The notes: generated from the sequence alone by a model not told the origin. 64,000 nucleotides of DNA from Bacillota bacterium (GCA_017431785.1 JAFRKJ010000037.1:62001-126000), one strand, 5' to 3'; shown: positions 32,600 through 41,375, numbered from the stretch's first letter. Numbers and translations: made by a program.

Positions 32600-33456
32600 T
32601 TCTCCAGCCTCCCTGCCTGTATCAGTATTCTTCTCGCCTTGTTGATAATAGGGTAATCCACCATCTTATTGTCTACGGTGAATACGCCTATGCCGGCAGC
32701 TGTAGCTTCTCTTTCTGCGTCCACAACGCGCTGTGCGTGTTCAATTTCTTCTTCTGAAGGGCTGAGAAGCTTATGCGCGATCTTAATCTGCGCCGGATGG
32801 ATGCAGGATTTTCCTGTGAATCCTAATGTCTTCGCCCACTTAACTTCTTCGGCGAAGCCTTCTTCGTCTTTGTAATTTGACCATACGGTATCAACTGCGG
32901 TGATGCCTGCTTCAGCAGCAACGACCGGCAGATAGGTTCTGGCATAAGAAAGTTCATTGCCTTCTCTTGTTCTGACCGTACCCATGGAATTGGTGTAGTC
33001 TTCTGCGCCGAAGGAGAGGGAGATGACTCTGTCACTGGCTTTGACGGTCTCTCTCGCATTGAGAACACCCTTCGCAGTCTCGATGGAGCACTGGATCTTG
33101 ACTGTGCCGACCTCGATGTCATTCTCTTTTTCAACTTCCGTCAGAAGCTGGTCGAGCATGATAACATCATCCGGACAATCGCACATGGCCAGTCTCATAT
33201 ATCTGATTCCTGACGGAACGATGGCTCTGACATCATCTTCGAAGAATGGTGTGCCTGTTCCGTTTACTCTCGCGAATACCATACAGTCACCGAACTCAAG
33301 GGTTTCAATGGCTTTGCAGAGCAGGTCTCTTCCTGCGTCTTTTTCTGACATGGCAACGGCATCTTCCAGGTCGAACAGGATGCAGTCAGGCTTGAATACC
33401 GGTGCGTTCAGATACATCTTCGGCTTGTTCGCCGGACAGAATAACATTGTTCTCAT
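32596..33456 (-). CDS. citE: Citrate lyase beta chain (citryl-ACP lyase)
   Basis: About 286 residues from ATG 33456 (MRTMLFCPANKPKMYLNAPV), two bases after the citD stop. An in-frame GTG at 33474 inside citD is the alternative. HpcH/HpaI-like aldolase fold: DCILFDLEDAVAMSEKDAG (acidic metal site), VFARVNGTGTPFFEDDVRA, IQCSIETAKGVLNARE (metal-binding Glu) and FTGKSCIHPAQIKIAHKLL. Splits citryl-ACP to oxaloacetate and acetyl-ACP. Confidence 0.95.
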   Translation of the reverse strand: MRTMLFCPANKPKMYLNAPVFKPDCILFDLEDAVAMSEKDAGRDLLCKAIETLEFGDCMVFARVNGTGTPFFEDDVRAIVPSGIRYMRLAMCDCPDDVIMLDQLLTEVEKENDIEVGTVKIQCSIETAKGVLNARETVKASDRVISLSFGAEDYTNSMGTVRTREGNELSYARTYLPVVAAEAGITAVDTVWSNYKDEEGFAEEVKWAKTLGFTGKSCIHPAQIKIAHKLLSPSEEEIEHAQRVVDAEREATAAGIGVFTVDNKMVDYPIINKARRILIQAGRLEK

Positions 33457-33457
33457 C

Positions 33458-33730
33458 TTATACATCTTCTTCACCGTCCCTTGCTCTTCTTACTGCTGTT
33501 CTGATTCTGGCCTGAATGACGAAATCCAACGCGCTGTAATCATCAATTGTAACGTCTGCATGTTTCACGCCCAGAAGATCGAGCTCTTCCTGCGCTTTCT
33601 GAATGATCTGGTCACCGAACATCTTCTCCATCTTGCTGTTCAGGACGATGTTCAGATTACCTCTTTTCTTGAGCTTCACGGTTACTTGGCAGTCCTGAGA
33701 CTGTTCGTAGCCAGCTTCACCTTTCTTCAT
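33458..33730 (-). CDS. citD: Citrate lyase gamma chain (acyl carrier protein)
   Basis: 90 residues. It aligns by eye with CitD: the Ser in GYEQSQD (Ser11) is at the position that carries the phosphoribosyl-dephospho-CoA group; LNIVLNSKMEKMFGDQI and DDYSALDFVIQARIRTAVRR follow as in the family. First of the citDEF genes. It lies about 80 bases after fhs with an RBS GGGAGGA, so it could be co-transcribed with fhs. Confidence 0.93.
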   Translation of the reverse strand: MKKGEAGYEQSQDCQVTVKLKKRGNLNIVLNSKMEKMFGDQIIQKAQEELDLLGVKHADVTIDDYSALDFVIQARIRTAVRRARDGEEDV

Positions 33731-33808
33731 TTGGTTCCTCCCTGAGTTCTGCTGATCAACTCTATTATTTTGTTTATCAATAATCGGCCTTTGCCGGATT
33801 ATCCTCTG

Positions 33809-35485
33809 TTAGAACAGACCCGTTACGTGTCCGTCATTATCTACATCGATGTTCTCGGCGGATGGCCTCTTCGGCAGTCCCGGCATGGTCATGATGTCGC
33901 CGGTTCTCGCTACGATGAACCCTGCTCCGGAATTCGGTTTCACATCCGTTACGTGGATCTTGAATCCGGTCGGTGCGCCCAAAAGGGTCGGGTCATCTGA
34001 GAAGCTGAACTGTGTCTTGGCCATGCAGATCGGCAGATTGCCGTATCCCTGTGACTCAAGACGCTTGATCTGCTTCTCTGCTTTCAAGTCGAAGCCGACG
34101 GAATCAGCACGGTAAATGCGCTTCGCAATGGTCTCGATCTTCTCTGTAATGCTCATGTCCAGTGGGTAGGTGAATCCGAAGTTGTTCGGCTGCTCACAGA
34201 GCTTGATGACTTCCTCTGCCAATGCGATGCCGCCTTCGCCGCCCTTGGCCCATACTTCACTGAGAACTGCATTGATGCCGAGCTCGCTGCACTTCGCCTG
34301 CACGAGATCCAGCTCCGCCTGTGTATCTGTCGGGAACGCGTTAATTGCGACAACGGCCGGCAGACCATATACTTTTGTGACGTTCTCAAGATGTCTCATC
34401 AGGTTCGGCAGACCCTTTTCGAGGGCTTCCAGATTTTCTTCGTTCAGATGCTTCTTTGTCACGCCGCCGTGATATTTCAGAGCGCGTACCGTCGCAACGA
34501 TAACGCATGCCGACGGTTTTAAGCCTGCCTTTCTGCATTTGATATCAACGAATTTCTCTGCGCCCAGATCTGCTGCGAAACCGGCTTCTGTAATGGTGTA
34601 GTCTGAAAGCTTGAGCGCCATCTTTGTCGCCATGACAGAATTGCAGCCGTGAGCGATATTCGCGAACGGGCCGCCGTGTACGAAGGCCGGTGTGTGTTCC
34701 AGTGTCTGTACCAGATTTGGTTTAATCGTATCCTTGAGCAGTGTAGCAACGGCGCCCTGTACGTTCAGATCACGTACGGTAATAGGCAGTCCGTCATAGT
34801 TGTACGCCACGATGATGTTCGCGATTCTCTCCTTCAGATCATCGATGTCTGACGCCAGACATACGATTGCCATGATTTCACTGGCAACGGTGATCTTGAA
34901 GTGGTCCTCTCTCGGACGACCGTTGATGCTTCCGCCGAGGCCGTCGACAACATTGCGCAGCTGGCGGTCGTTCATATCCATAACACGCGTCCATGTGACA
35001 CGGCGCGTATCGATTCTGAGCGGATTGTCCTGATGGATGTGGTTGTCGATGATTGCTGCAATCAGGTTGTTCGCCGCTGTGATCGCGTGCATATCCCCTG
35101 TGAAGTGCAGGTTGATGTCTTCCATCGGTACGACCTGTGCATAGCCGCCGCCTGCGGCACCGCCCTTAATACCAAAAACAGGACCCATCGACGGTTCACG
35201 AAGCGCTACCATGACATTCTTTCCCATCTGGTGGAATGCATCCGCCAGGCCTACTGAAGTGGTTGTTTTACCTTCTCCGGCAGGGGTCGGGGAAATGGCT
35301 GTCACGAGAATCAGCTTTCCGTCTTCACGGTCCTGCAGTTCTTCTAACACATGATAGTCGATCTTGGCTTTGTAATGTCCGTAAAGATCGACATACTTCT
35401 CGTCGATGCCCAGATGATCTACGATCTCCGTAATAGGAAACATCTCATGTTCCTGGGCAATCTCAATATCAGTTTTGACTTCCAT
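33809..35485 (-). CDS. fhs: Formate-tetrahydrofolate ligase
   Basis: The start at 35485 ([20 protein letters not shown]) has GGGAG nine bases upstream and gives 558 residues, the family norm. P-loop [18 protein letters not shown] (about 67-84), [31 protein letters not shown] and [19 protein letters not shown] are diagnostic. The ATP-driven enzyme makes 10-formyl-THF, used in C1 metabolism and in the methyl branch of the Wood-Ljungdahl pathway. Possible promoters lie at about 35525-35600. No acetogenesis genes flank it; the neighbours are citDEF. Confidence 0.97.
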   Translation of the reverse strand: MEVKTDIEIAQEHEMFPITEIVDHLGIDEKYVDLYGHYKAKIDYHVLEELQDREDGKLILVTAISPTPAGEGKTTTSVGLADAFHQMGKNVMVALREPSMGPVFGIKGGAAGGGYAQVVPMEDINLHFTGDMHAITAANNLIAAIIDNHIHQDNPLRIDTRRVTWTRVMDMNDRQLRNVVDGLGGSINGRPREDHFKITVASEIMAIVCLASDIDDLKERIANIIVAYNYDGLPITVRDLNVQGAVATLLKDTIKPNLVQTLEHTPAFVHGGPFANIAHGCNSVMATKMALKLSDYTITEAGFAADLGAEKFVDIKCRKAGLKPSACVIVATVRALKYHGGVTKKHLNEENLEALEKGLPNLMRHLENVTKVYGLPAVVAINAFPTDTQAELDLVQAKCSELGINAVLSEVWAKGGEGGIALAEEVIKLCEQPNNFGFTYPLDMSITEKIETIAKRIYRADSVGFDLKAEKQIKRLESQGYGNLPICMAKTQFSFSDDPTLLGAPTGFKIHVTDVKPNSGAGFIVARTGDIMTMPGLPKRPSAENIDVDNDGHVTGLF

Positions 35486-35630
35486 ATAAAGCAACTCCCT
35501 TATTATTTTTTCCAATAACGTAACATCGTCTCTATCGTCAAAACTACCACATATAGTAGGGATTATCCAGCAGTTTTTTCAGATTTTACAAAATTGCTTC
35601 TCAGTTAATCCTTTACCACAGTGAAGGGAT

Positions 35631-35659
35631 AATAAAAACGACCGCGTTTGCGGTCGTTT
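35631..35659 (-). terminator. Terminator after the flavodoxin-like gene
   Basis: A ten-bp stem AAACGACCGC with its complement (35636-35645, 35650-35659) and a four-base loop, followed on the minus strand by a T-rich run. Next to it a 12-base direct repeat, TGTGGTTCCTCT, occurs twice (about 35679-35704). Confidence 0.85.
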
Positions 35660-35711
35660 CCTATATATTTCTATATATTGTGGTTCCTCTTTGTGGTTCC
35701 TCTGGATGCGT

Positions 35712-36170
35712 CTACAGACTCTCTAGCCATTCTTTGAGCTCGGCAAGGTCCGCCACACGCACTGCATCCAGAACTTCCGCTCCATTCACATATGGCTGCA
35801 GCTTTTCCCTGGTTTTGCCAATACCGCTTCCGCCGGATGTTGCAAATGCTGCGACCTTCTTTCCTGTCCAGTCATAGGCTTTACAGAATGTGTTCACCAC
35901 GTTCGGTGCACAGCCGTACCAGATTGGGAATCCGATCAGCACTTCATCATAAGCATCGAAGCTCTCCACGGTACCTTCCACAGGGACATCTTTCTTGCCG
36001 AACTTCTCCTTGTTGCAGCGAGACATTGGATTCTTCCAATTAAGATCTGCCTTTGTATAAAGCTTTTGCGGTTTTATTTCAAAAGTATCCGCAATAAGTT
36101 CCTTTGCCAGTTTTTCTGCGAGTGCAGCGGTGGCTCCCTCCGCACTGAAATACACGATTAATGTTTTCAT
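35712..36170 (-). CDS. Flavodoxin-like protein
   Basis: 152 residues. The FMN phosphate loop is LIVYFSAEGATAALAEKLA (residues 3-21), followed by DEVLIGFPIWYGCAPNVVNTF and VAAFATSGGSGIGKTREKLQPYV. The loop differs from the classic T-x-T-G-N-T but is common in clostridial flavodoxin/NADPH-quinone-reductase-like proteins. Likely a small FMN electron carrier in the cytoplasm. RBS GAGAGGGGA. A GCCGCC/GGCGGC hairpin (36198-36216) sits in its leader. Confidence 0.88.
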   Translation of the reverse strand: MKTLIVYFSAEGATAALAEKLAKELIADTFEIKPQKLYTKADLNWKNPMSRCNKEKFGKKDVPVEGTVESFDAYDEVLIGFPIWYGCAPNVVNTFCKAYDWTGKKVAAFATSGGSGIGKTREKLQPYVNGAEVLDAVRVADLAELKEWLESL

Positions 36171-36280
36171 TCTTGTTCCCCTCTCTTTGTTATATCAGCC
36201 GCCTGCATCGGGCGGCGTCTCTTCATTACTATAATACCAAAAAGACTTCAGGACCGCCATCCTGAAACCTTCTCGGACAC

Positions 36281-36309
36281 TTGAAGCCGTTCATGCGAAT
36301 TGTTATACT
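36281..36309 (+). promoter_or_regulatory. Promoter of the putative metal exporter gene
   Basis: -35 TTGAAG (36281-36286), 17-base spacer, -10 TATACT (36304-36309). Confidence 0.65.
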
Positions 36310-36339
36310 GTCATATATTGATTCAGCAGGAGAGTTGTT

Positions 36340-37206
36340 TTGTTTGAAATTCTAATTGAAGCAATAATAGACGGCATCAAAGATACTGCGATCTGCATCC
36401 CGATTCTCTTCGCGACGTACCTGTTCATGGAGATTCTGGAAGGCAGCAGTAAGATCAACGAGGAGACGCTCTGTCGTTATTCCCGCAAAGTCGGCCCTCT
36501 GCTCGGCGGCATTCTCGGTGTCATTCCACAGTGCGGTCTGGCGGGATCCGCTGCGGCGCTCTATTCCACCGGCACGGTGACACTTGGCACCATGCTGGCG
36601 GTGTTTTTCGCTACCTCCGATGAGATGCTTCCTGTCATGCTCGCGTCCCTCTCCGGCAAATTCGCCATCGGTGTCGGCGCAATCGTCGCAATTCTCGCGG
36701 CAAAAGCAGCCCTCGGCGTTATCCTGGGTTACATTGCGGATATCGCCGTTAAAGTCAGCACCGGCAAGAACATCCACAGTCTGTGCGAACGGGATCACTG
36801 TGCATGCGACGAAGAAGAAGGAAGCGTCTTCCGCTCTGCGCTTATCCACACACTGAAAATCACCATCATGCTGCTCATCGTCAACGTGGTTTTGTCTGTT
36901 TTCATCAGAATCATCGGGATCGAAGCACTTTCCGGCACAATCATAAATCAGCCCGTCATAGGCGAGCTGATCGTAGGTCTGTTCGGGCTCATTCCGAACT
37001 GCGCGATTTCTATTATTATCACCGAATCTTATCTCAGCGGTGTGCTCGGTCTCGGCGGTCTCTTCGCAGGACTCCTTGCGAACGCAGGCATCGGACTGAT
37101 CGTCCTGTTCCGCACCAACGACAGGCAGAAAGAAAATCTGATGATCGTTCTCCTCATCCTGATTTTGAGCGTGGCGACCGGAACAGTCATTCAGTTTGTC
37201 GCTTAA
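36340..37206 (+). CDS. Putative heavy-metal/arsenical exporter membrane protein (ArsP_2-like)
   Basis: A TTG start (RBS AGGAGA eight bases before) gives 288 residues. Two halves repeat each other. Each has a GLIPQC/GLIPNC motif followed by hydrophobic helices: GGILGVIPQCGLAGSAAALYST (about 52-73) and VGLFGLIPNCAISIIITES (about 211-229). The loop between them is rich in metal-binding residues: HSLCERDHCACDEEEG (about 146-161). About eight to ten membrane segments. This matches families annotated as putative arsenic/manganese transporters (10-TM exporters). The transported species is not known. Confidence 0.78.
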   Translation: MFEILIEAIIDGIKDTAICIPILFATYLFMEILEGSSKINEETLCRYSRKVGPLLGGILGVIPQCGLAGSAAALYSTGTVTLGTMLAVFFATSDEMLPVMLASLSGKFAIGVGAIVAILAAKAALGVILGYIADIAVKVSTGKNIHSLCERDHCACDEEEGSVFRSALIHTLKITIMLLIVNVVLSVFIRIIGIEALSGTIINQPVIGELIVGLFGLIPNCAISIIITESYLSGVLGLGGLFAGLLANAGIGLIVLFRTNDRQKENLMIVLLILILSVATGTVIQFVA

Positions 37207-37233
37207 GATTTTCTTGCGGTCTAAATAATCCCC

Positions 37234-38061
37234 TTAGAACCCGCTCCGGCGTTCGAGTTTTTTGAGCGTTTCCGTTGCCGCGATATTGTCAATGACGGAT
37301 TTGACCGCCTTCTCAAGAGGTGAATCCTTGCGGTAGTCCGCCTTGAACGCGAAATTGACTCTGTTCTCACTGATCAGCCGCTCGGATTCTTTCTTATCCT
37401 TCTGATACACCACGATCGAATGGCCGCCGTTGACCTTGGTCAGTTTCATGCACGGAATATCTGTATCCCCATCGCCGAAATATATCATGTTCCGGAATGG
37501 GATCCTGCGCTTGTCTTCCGGAACGTATTCGTTCAGCGCACGCTGTTCGGTCACATCGAGAATGCCTTTGTTGATACGATAGAGGAACTGGGTTTTGCTC
37601 GTATAGTTCACTGCCATGGCCGGCCATTTGGCAACCCCATCTTCGTCATACAAAAACTCTGCAGCGTAGATTTCCTTGAACTCACCGGCAATCGGCGTGC
37701 CTTCAATGATTTCCTTCAGGCCCGATGAAATAATATAGTGCTCACATTTCAGCCCCTTCGACTCGCAATATTCATTGATGCGTCCGAACCAGGTCTGCAC
37801 GCCCGGAAACAGCTTCACGCTTTTGCCCAGCTCGCGGAAGCTCTCCCTCTTGAGCATATACTTACCGTGTCCCTTCTCCAACATCATATACATATAGGAA
37901 AGAATACTGTCCATCTGATGAGCCTTCGTCAGCTTGGTGCACGCCGCCCAGAACTCTTCACTGGTCACATCCAGTCCCTTCATGAAGCCGTAGTCCTGCA
38001 TGTTCTTCGGCGACAGTGTTTTATCAAAATCATACATCAGTGCAACGATCGGTTTCGCCAT
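37234..38061 (-). CDS. HAD-superfamily phosphatase
   Basis: 275 residues. HAD motif I ALMYDFDKTLSPKNM (the first Asp is the nucleophile), motif II YIISSGLKEIIEG, a Lys near PFRNMIYFGD and motif IV IYFGDGDTDIPCMKL. A helical cap lies between motifs I and II (about 30-100). The arrangement resembles phosphoserine-phosphatase-like HADs; the substrate is unknown. It is convergent with the metal-exporter gene. Confidence 0.9.
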   Translation of the reverse strand: MAKPIVALMYDFDKTLSPKNMQDYGFMKGLDVTSEEFWAACTKLTKAHQMDSILSYMYMMLEKGHGKYMLKRESFRELGKSVKLFPGVQTWFGRINEYCESKGLKCEHYIISSGLKEIIEGTPIAGEFKEIYAAEFLYDEDGVAKWPAMAVNYTSKTQFLYRINKGILDVTEQRALNEYVPEDKRRIPFRNMIYFGDGDTDIPCMKLTKVNGGHSIVVYQKDKKESERLISENRVNFAFKADYRKDSPLEKAVKSVIDNIAATETLKKLERRSGF

Positions 38062-38135
38062 AATTGTTCCCTCACTTCGTATCGCAGTTTTCTCATTTCG
38101 CGGTGCGGTATCTGTTATTTTATGCGCTCATTATA

Positions 38136-38402
38136 TCACATTTTGTAGAGCTGCCATTCACAGGTCGAGCAGTAATACTTCAGCTCAAAACGTTTCTCCC
38201 TCCCGTTAATTGTGCTCTGACACAGGTAAAGAATATTCTCAGCGCCGCAGACTTTTGACTTGGTCGCATCGATAATCTGATCGACCTGCACCTTCACAGT
38301 CTCACCGTTCTCCTCCAGTTTGAATTTATACGGACGCGGTATTCTGGCCTCCGCCCGGAACACGACGAGCATATCGACAGGCTTTGCTAAAAGTTTCATC
38401 AT
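38136..38402 (-). CDS. Conserved small protein under a LexA box (function unknown)
   Basis: The start at 38402 (MMKLLAKPVDMLVVF) has GGGGAGGGATC directly upstream; 88 residues. The sequence (AKPVDMLVVF, IPRPYKFKLEENGETVKVQV, a cysteine-containing turn ILYLCQSTINGREKRFELKY, ending STCEWQLYKM) looks like a compact beta-rich domain that I recognise only as a conserved clostridial hypothetical. The promoter contains a perfect Gram-positive LexA operator, so it is probably made during DNA damage. No repair gene lies beside it in this window. Confidence 0.8.
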   Translation of the reverse strand: MMKLLAKPVDMLVVFRAEARIPRPYKFKLEENGETVKVQVDQIIDATKSKVCGAENILYLCQSTINGREKRFELKYYCSTCEWQLYKM

Positions 38403-38421
38403 GATCCCTCCCCTCGCCCTT

Positions 38422-38450
38422 ATTATACGAACATACGTTCGCAAAGTCAA
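38422..38450 (-). promoter_or_regulatory. Promoter with LexA (SOS) box
   Basis: -35 TTGACT (38445-38450), 17 bases, -10 TATAAT (38422-38427). The palindrome CGAACATACGTTCG (38428-38441) fills most of the spacer and fits the Gram-positive LexA consensus CGAACRNRYGTTYG at every position. Confidence 0.88.
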
Positions 38451-38491
38451 CAGCAAGCTTTGCTCGAAGGAAGCCATATCACACCAGACTC

Positions 38492-38520
38492 TTGAACGGT
38501 CGGGAGTTCTGACTTATAAT
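38492..38520 (+). promoter_or_regulatory. Promoter directly abutting the alpha/beta-hydrolase start
   Basis: -35 TTGAAC (38492-38497), 17 bases, -10 TATAAT (38515-38520). The ATG begins at 38527, six bases after the -10 box, about where transcription should start. Confidence 0.75.
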
Positions 38521-38526
38521 CCTTAC

Positions 38527-39288
38527 ATGGCCAAGAACAAGAAGAAACACAGCAAACTGTTCAAGATCTTCATCGCACTGCTCATCGCATTGGGCGTATT
38601 TGAGCTGGCTGCTTTTGGTGCGCTCGCCTTCTATCTTTCAGATTACGAGCATGCCGATGCAAACGCAGAAGCTGCTATGAAATCCGGCGATGGTGTTCAA
38701 GTCGTCAAGACAGATGACTGGGTCGAATTCACTCCGCCCGGCGGCAGTGAGCTGACCACCGGCATCATCTTCTATCCTGGCGGCAAAGTCGAGTACACAG
38801 CTTATGCACCACTCATGAGAGATTTCGCAGAGGAAGGATATTTCTGCGCTGTTGTGAAAATGCCGTTCAATCTGGCGTTGTTCGATAAAAACGCAGCGAA
38901 GGATGTGCGGGAAGCGCATCCTGAAATGACGAATTGGATCATCGGAGGCCACTCCCTCGGCGGTGTCGTCGCAGCCAATTACGCTGCCATTTCCGATTTC
39001 GACGGACTGTTCCTGCTCGCCGCTTATCCAAGCACCGACATGTCCGATAAAAACATAAAAACAGCGTCCGCATACGGTGATGCGGACGGTATTCTGAACA
39101 TGGATGAATATGAGGCAAGCAAAAGCAACCTGCCTCCTGATTTGGCAGAGTATGTGATCAAAGGCGGCAATCACTCACAGTTCGGCTCCTATGGCCTGCA
39201 GGAAGGCGACGGCAAAGCCACCATCTCCGCGGAAGATCAACGCAAGCAGACTGTGAGCTTCGTCCTCGACACCCTCATCGCAGACTGA
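38527..39288 (+). CDS. Membrane-anchored alpha/beta hydrolase
   Basis: ATG 38527 (MAKNKKKHSKLFKIFIALLI); an upstream open frame overlaps the divergent LexA-box gene and is not used. 253 residues: basic start, one hydrophobic helix (LFKIFIALLIALGVFELAAFGALAFYL), then an alpha/beta-hydrolase_5-type domain. IIFYPGGKVEYTAYAPLMRD forms the oxyanion region; the nucleophile Ser is in WIIGGHSLGGVVAANYAA; an acid may be Asp in YGDADGILN; the His is in IKGGNHSQFGSYG. The catalytic domain is probably outside the membrane. No Shine-Dalgarno sequence precedes the ATG. Substrate unknown. Confidence 0.88.
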   Translation: MAKNKKKHSKLFKIFIALLIALGVFELAAFGALAFYLSDYEHADANAEAAMKSGDGVQVVKTDDWVEFTPPGGSELTTGIIFYPGGKVEYTAYAPLMRDFAEEGYFCAVVKMPFNLALFDKNAAKDVREAHPEMTNWIIGGHSLGGVVAANYAAISDFDGLFLLAAYPSTDMSDKNIKTASAYGDADGILNMDEYEASKSNLPPDLAEYVIKGGNHSQFGSYGLQEGDGKATISAEDQRKQTVSFVLDTLIAD

Positions 39289-39305
39289 CAATTCCAGTAA
39301 TAAGC

Positions 39306-39336
39306 AGCCCGGCAGATTTTCCCCGCCGGGCTTTTT
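39306..39336 (+). terminator. Terminator of the alpha/beta-hydrolase gene
   Basis: Stem AGCCCGGC with GCCGGGCT, eleven-base loop, followed by TTTTT. Confidence 0.9.
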
Positions 39337-39355
39337 GATTGCACCTATCTGATTG

Positions 39356-39736
39356 CTATTTCACTGCAAAAGCTTCAATTTCCACTTTCGCGCCTTTCGG
39401 CAGATTTGCCACTTCAAATGCTGCTCTGGCAGGCAGTCCTTCGCCGAAGAATTTCGCGTAGACTTCATTCATCGGAACGAAATCATTGATGTCATCCAGA
39501 AATACCGTCGTTTTGAACACATCGTCCAGCGTCGCACCTGCTTCTGCAAGAATTGCTGCGATGTTGCGGATACTCTGCTCTGTCTGCGCTTCGATCGTAT
39601 CGCCCGCAAATTCTCCCTTTGCCGGATCGATCGGGAGTTGACCGGATACTGCGATGATGCTGCCCTGTGCGATCACGCCCTGTGAATATGGTCCGATTGC
39701 TGCAGGGGCTTTGTCTGTGCTTATAAACTGTTTCAT
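39356..39736 (-). CDS. ridA: RidA-family enamine/imine deaminase
   Basis: The start at 39736 (MKQFISTDKAPAAIGPYSQG) follows GGAGGTG; 126 residues, the usual length. YSQGVIAQGSIIAVSGQLPI, VFKTTVFLDDINDFVPMNEV and LPARAAFEVANLPKGAKVEI (with the catalytic Arg and the Glu near the end) are diagnostic. It hydrolyses reactive 2-aminoacrylate and related imines from PLP enzymes. Single gene. Confidence 0.95.
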   Translation of the reverse strand: MKQFISTDKAPAAIGPYSQGVIAQGSIIAVSGQLPIDPAKGEFAGDTIEAQTEQSIRNIAAILAEAGATLDDVFKTTVFLDDINDFVPMNEVYAKFFGEGLPARAAFEVANLPKGAKVEIEAFAVK

Positions 39737-39858
39737 GCTGCACCTCCATTTATATTGCCTTTGCATTATTATACCCCATGGGTTGTTGCTTTTGTGTTAA
39801 AATGATGCTGTAATTCAGTAAAACATTAATCTTGCGATAAATGAAAGGAGGCTGTAAT

Positions 39859-40629
39859 ATGGCCAACACAAAACTTTGGGATATTGTCAATGAACTCAAG
39901 GGACCCGGCTATAAATGGGTAAACCTCACACATGAACTGAGTCCGCAGACACCGCACTGGTTCGGATTCAAGCCACTTGAAGGAGAGCTGCTCTTTGACT
40001 ATCTGGAAGGCACTCCTGACGACAAGATGGCTCCAATGCGCTGCCACCAGTGGAGTGTTGCCAGCCAGTACGGCACACACGCTGATGTTCCAAGTCACTT
40101 CCACGCTGACGGACGCGACATGAGCGAGATCACTGAAAAAGAACTCGTATATCCGATGGTCGTCATCGACAAGTCAAAAGAATGCGCAGAGAATCCTGAC
40201 TTCGTTCTCTCCATCGATGACATCAAAGAGTGGGAAGCTGAATACGGAAGGATTCCGGAAGGTTCCTTCGTTGCATTCCGTTCCGACTGGTACCTGAAGG
40301 ACGACCTGGAAAACAAGGACGCCGAAGGCCAGCCTCACTATCCGGGATGGGATACAGAAACCATCAAATGGCTCGTGGAAGAACGCAACATCGGCTCCAT
40401 CGGCCATGAACCGGCTGACACGGACCCTGCCATCGTTACGACAAAAGAGGACGCCTATCCGTATCCTGCAGAGCAGTACATCCTGTCTGTAGACAGAATC
40501 CAGATTGAAGTCATGAGAAACCTGGATCAGCTGCCGCCGGTCGGCGCAGTCATCTTCATCGCTTTCCCGAAGCTCAAGGACGGCACCGGATTCCCGACAA
40601 GAGTATACGCAATCTGCCCGGAAGAATAA
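39859..40629 (+). CDS. Cyclase-family protein (kynurenine-formamidase-like metal hydrolase)
   Basis: The start at 39859 (MANTKLWDIVNELKGPGYKW) follows AAAGGAGG; 256 residues. The metal-binding QYGTHADVPSHFHADGRDMS (about 76-95) is the HGTHxDxPxHF signature of the cyclase/KynB family. VAFRSDWYL, PGWDTETIKWLVEERNIGSI and GHEPADTDP follow. Members hydrolyse cyclic amides or formamides such as N-formylkynurenine, or isatin. The exact substrate is unknown. 58 bases downstream lies an AhpD-like gene with its own RBS, so the pair is probably one operon. Confidence 0.88.
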   Translation: MANTKLWDIVNELKGPGYKWVNLTHELSPQTPHWFGFKPLEGELLFDYLEGTPDDKMAPMRCHQWSVASQYGTHADVPSHFHADGRDMSEITEKELVYPMVVIDKSKECAENPDFVLSIDDIKEWEAEYGRIPEGSFVAFRSDWYLKDDLENKDAEGQPHYPGWDTETIKWLVEERNIGSIGHEPADTDPAIVTTKEDAYPYPAEQYILSVDRIQIEVMRNLDQLPPVGAVIFIAFPKLKDGTGFPTRVYAICPEE

Positions 40630-40687
40630 GCGCTGAATCGGCATAACATTGAACCGGCCGCGCCGGTAAGACATTTGGAGGTAACAC

Positions 40688-41296
40688 ATGGCATTAGAAT
40701 TTGATGAACAATTATCGCGTTTGCAAAAGCCTGTCAGGGAAGACATGACCGATGAAGAATACGCAGTCTTTGATAAGAATGTGGAGTTCATGATGGAGAA
40801 CTGGGGATTCATCAACAACCTGTTCAAAGTTCTCCCGCTCAACGCCAAGGAATACATCGGCTTTCTGAACTTCAAAGGCTCCCTGTACAACGACAGCTGC
40901 TATCTGACGGATGCGCAGAAAGAGATGATCGGTATCGTCGTATCCTCATACAACTGCTGCACCTACTGTCTGCAGACACACGGAGACAATCTCCGCGGCA
41001 TGTGGCAGAACGCATCCCTGGTCGACAAACTATCCGGAAACTTCCGCGCGTGCAAGGATGAACTTTCCCGCATCGACTATGCCCTCTGCGAATATGCATG
41101 GTTTGTCACAGCGCACCCTCGCGACATCGACGGCACGCAGATCGACAAGCTGCGCGAAGTGGGACTCAATGATCACCAGATTTTGGAGGCAGCTTTCGTC
41201 GCCGGTTTCTTCAACTACACGAACCGCTGGGTCAGCACCATCGGTCCGGAAGTCAACCCGGGACACTTCAAGCACAACAGGGACTTCGAGAAATAA
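40688..41296 (+). CDS. AhpD-like/peroxidase-related protein (carboxymuconolactone decarboxylase fold)
   Basis: 202 residues, all helical. The redox motif CTYCLQTHGDN (about 97-107) matches the AhpD CxxC...H active site. ITDAQKEMIGIVVSSYN-like helices precede it, and FFNYTNRWVSTIGPEVNPGH closes the protein, as in uncharacterised peroxidase-related enzymes. Likely a thiol-dependent peroxide-detoxifying or disulfide enzyme. RBS GGAGG. It follows the cyclase gene. Confidence 0.87.
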   Translation: MALEFDEQLSRLQKPVREDMTDEEYAVFDKNVEFMMENWGFINNLFKVLPLNAKEYIGFLNFKGSLYNDSCYLTDAQKEMIGIVVSSYNCCTYCLQTHGDNLRGMWQNASLVDKLSGNFRACKDELSRIDYALCEYAWFVTAHPRDIDGTQIDKLREVGLNDHQILEAAFVAGFFNYTNRWVSTIGPEVNPGHFKHNRDFEK

Positions 41297-41334
41297 CAAA
41301 CTGCAAAAGCAATGAAAATGCAAAGGCAACACAA

Positions 41335-41366
41335 AAGGGACGGCCCAAACGGCCGTCCCCTTTTTT
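41335..41366. terminator. Bidirectional terminator between convergent operons
   Basis: Perfect nine-bp stem GGGACGGCC with GGCCGTCCC (41337-41345, 41351-41359), five-base loop, TTTTTT after it on the plus strand and AAAA before it, so it can serve both strands. Confidence 0.9.
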
Positions 41367-41375
41367 CGTTATGCG

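Noticed and set aside
38320-38526. Upstream extension (69 codons) of the alpha/beta hydrolase
   Set aside because: It would run antisense through the LexA-box gene and the promoter; the hydrophobic anchor begins at the ATG at 38527.
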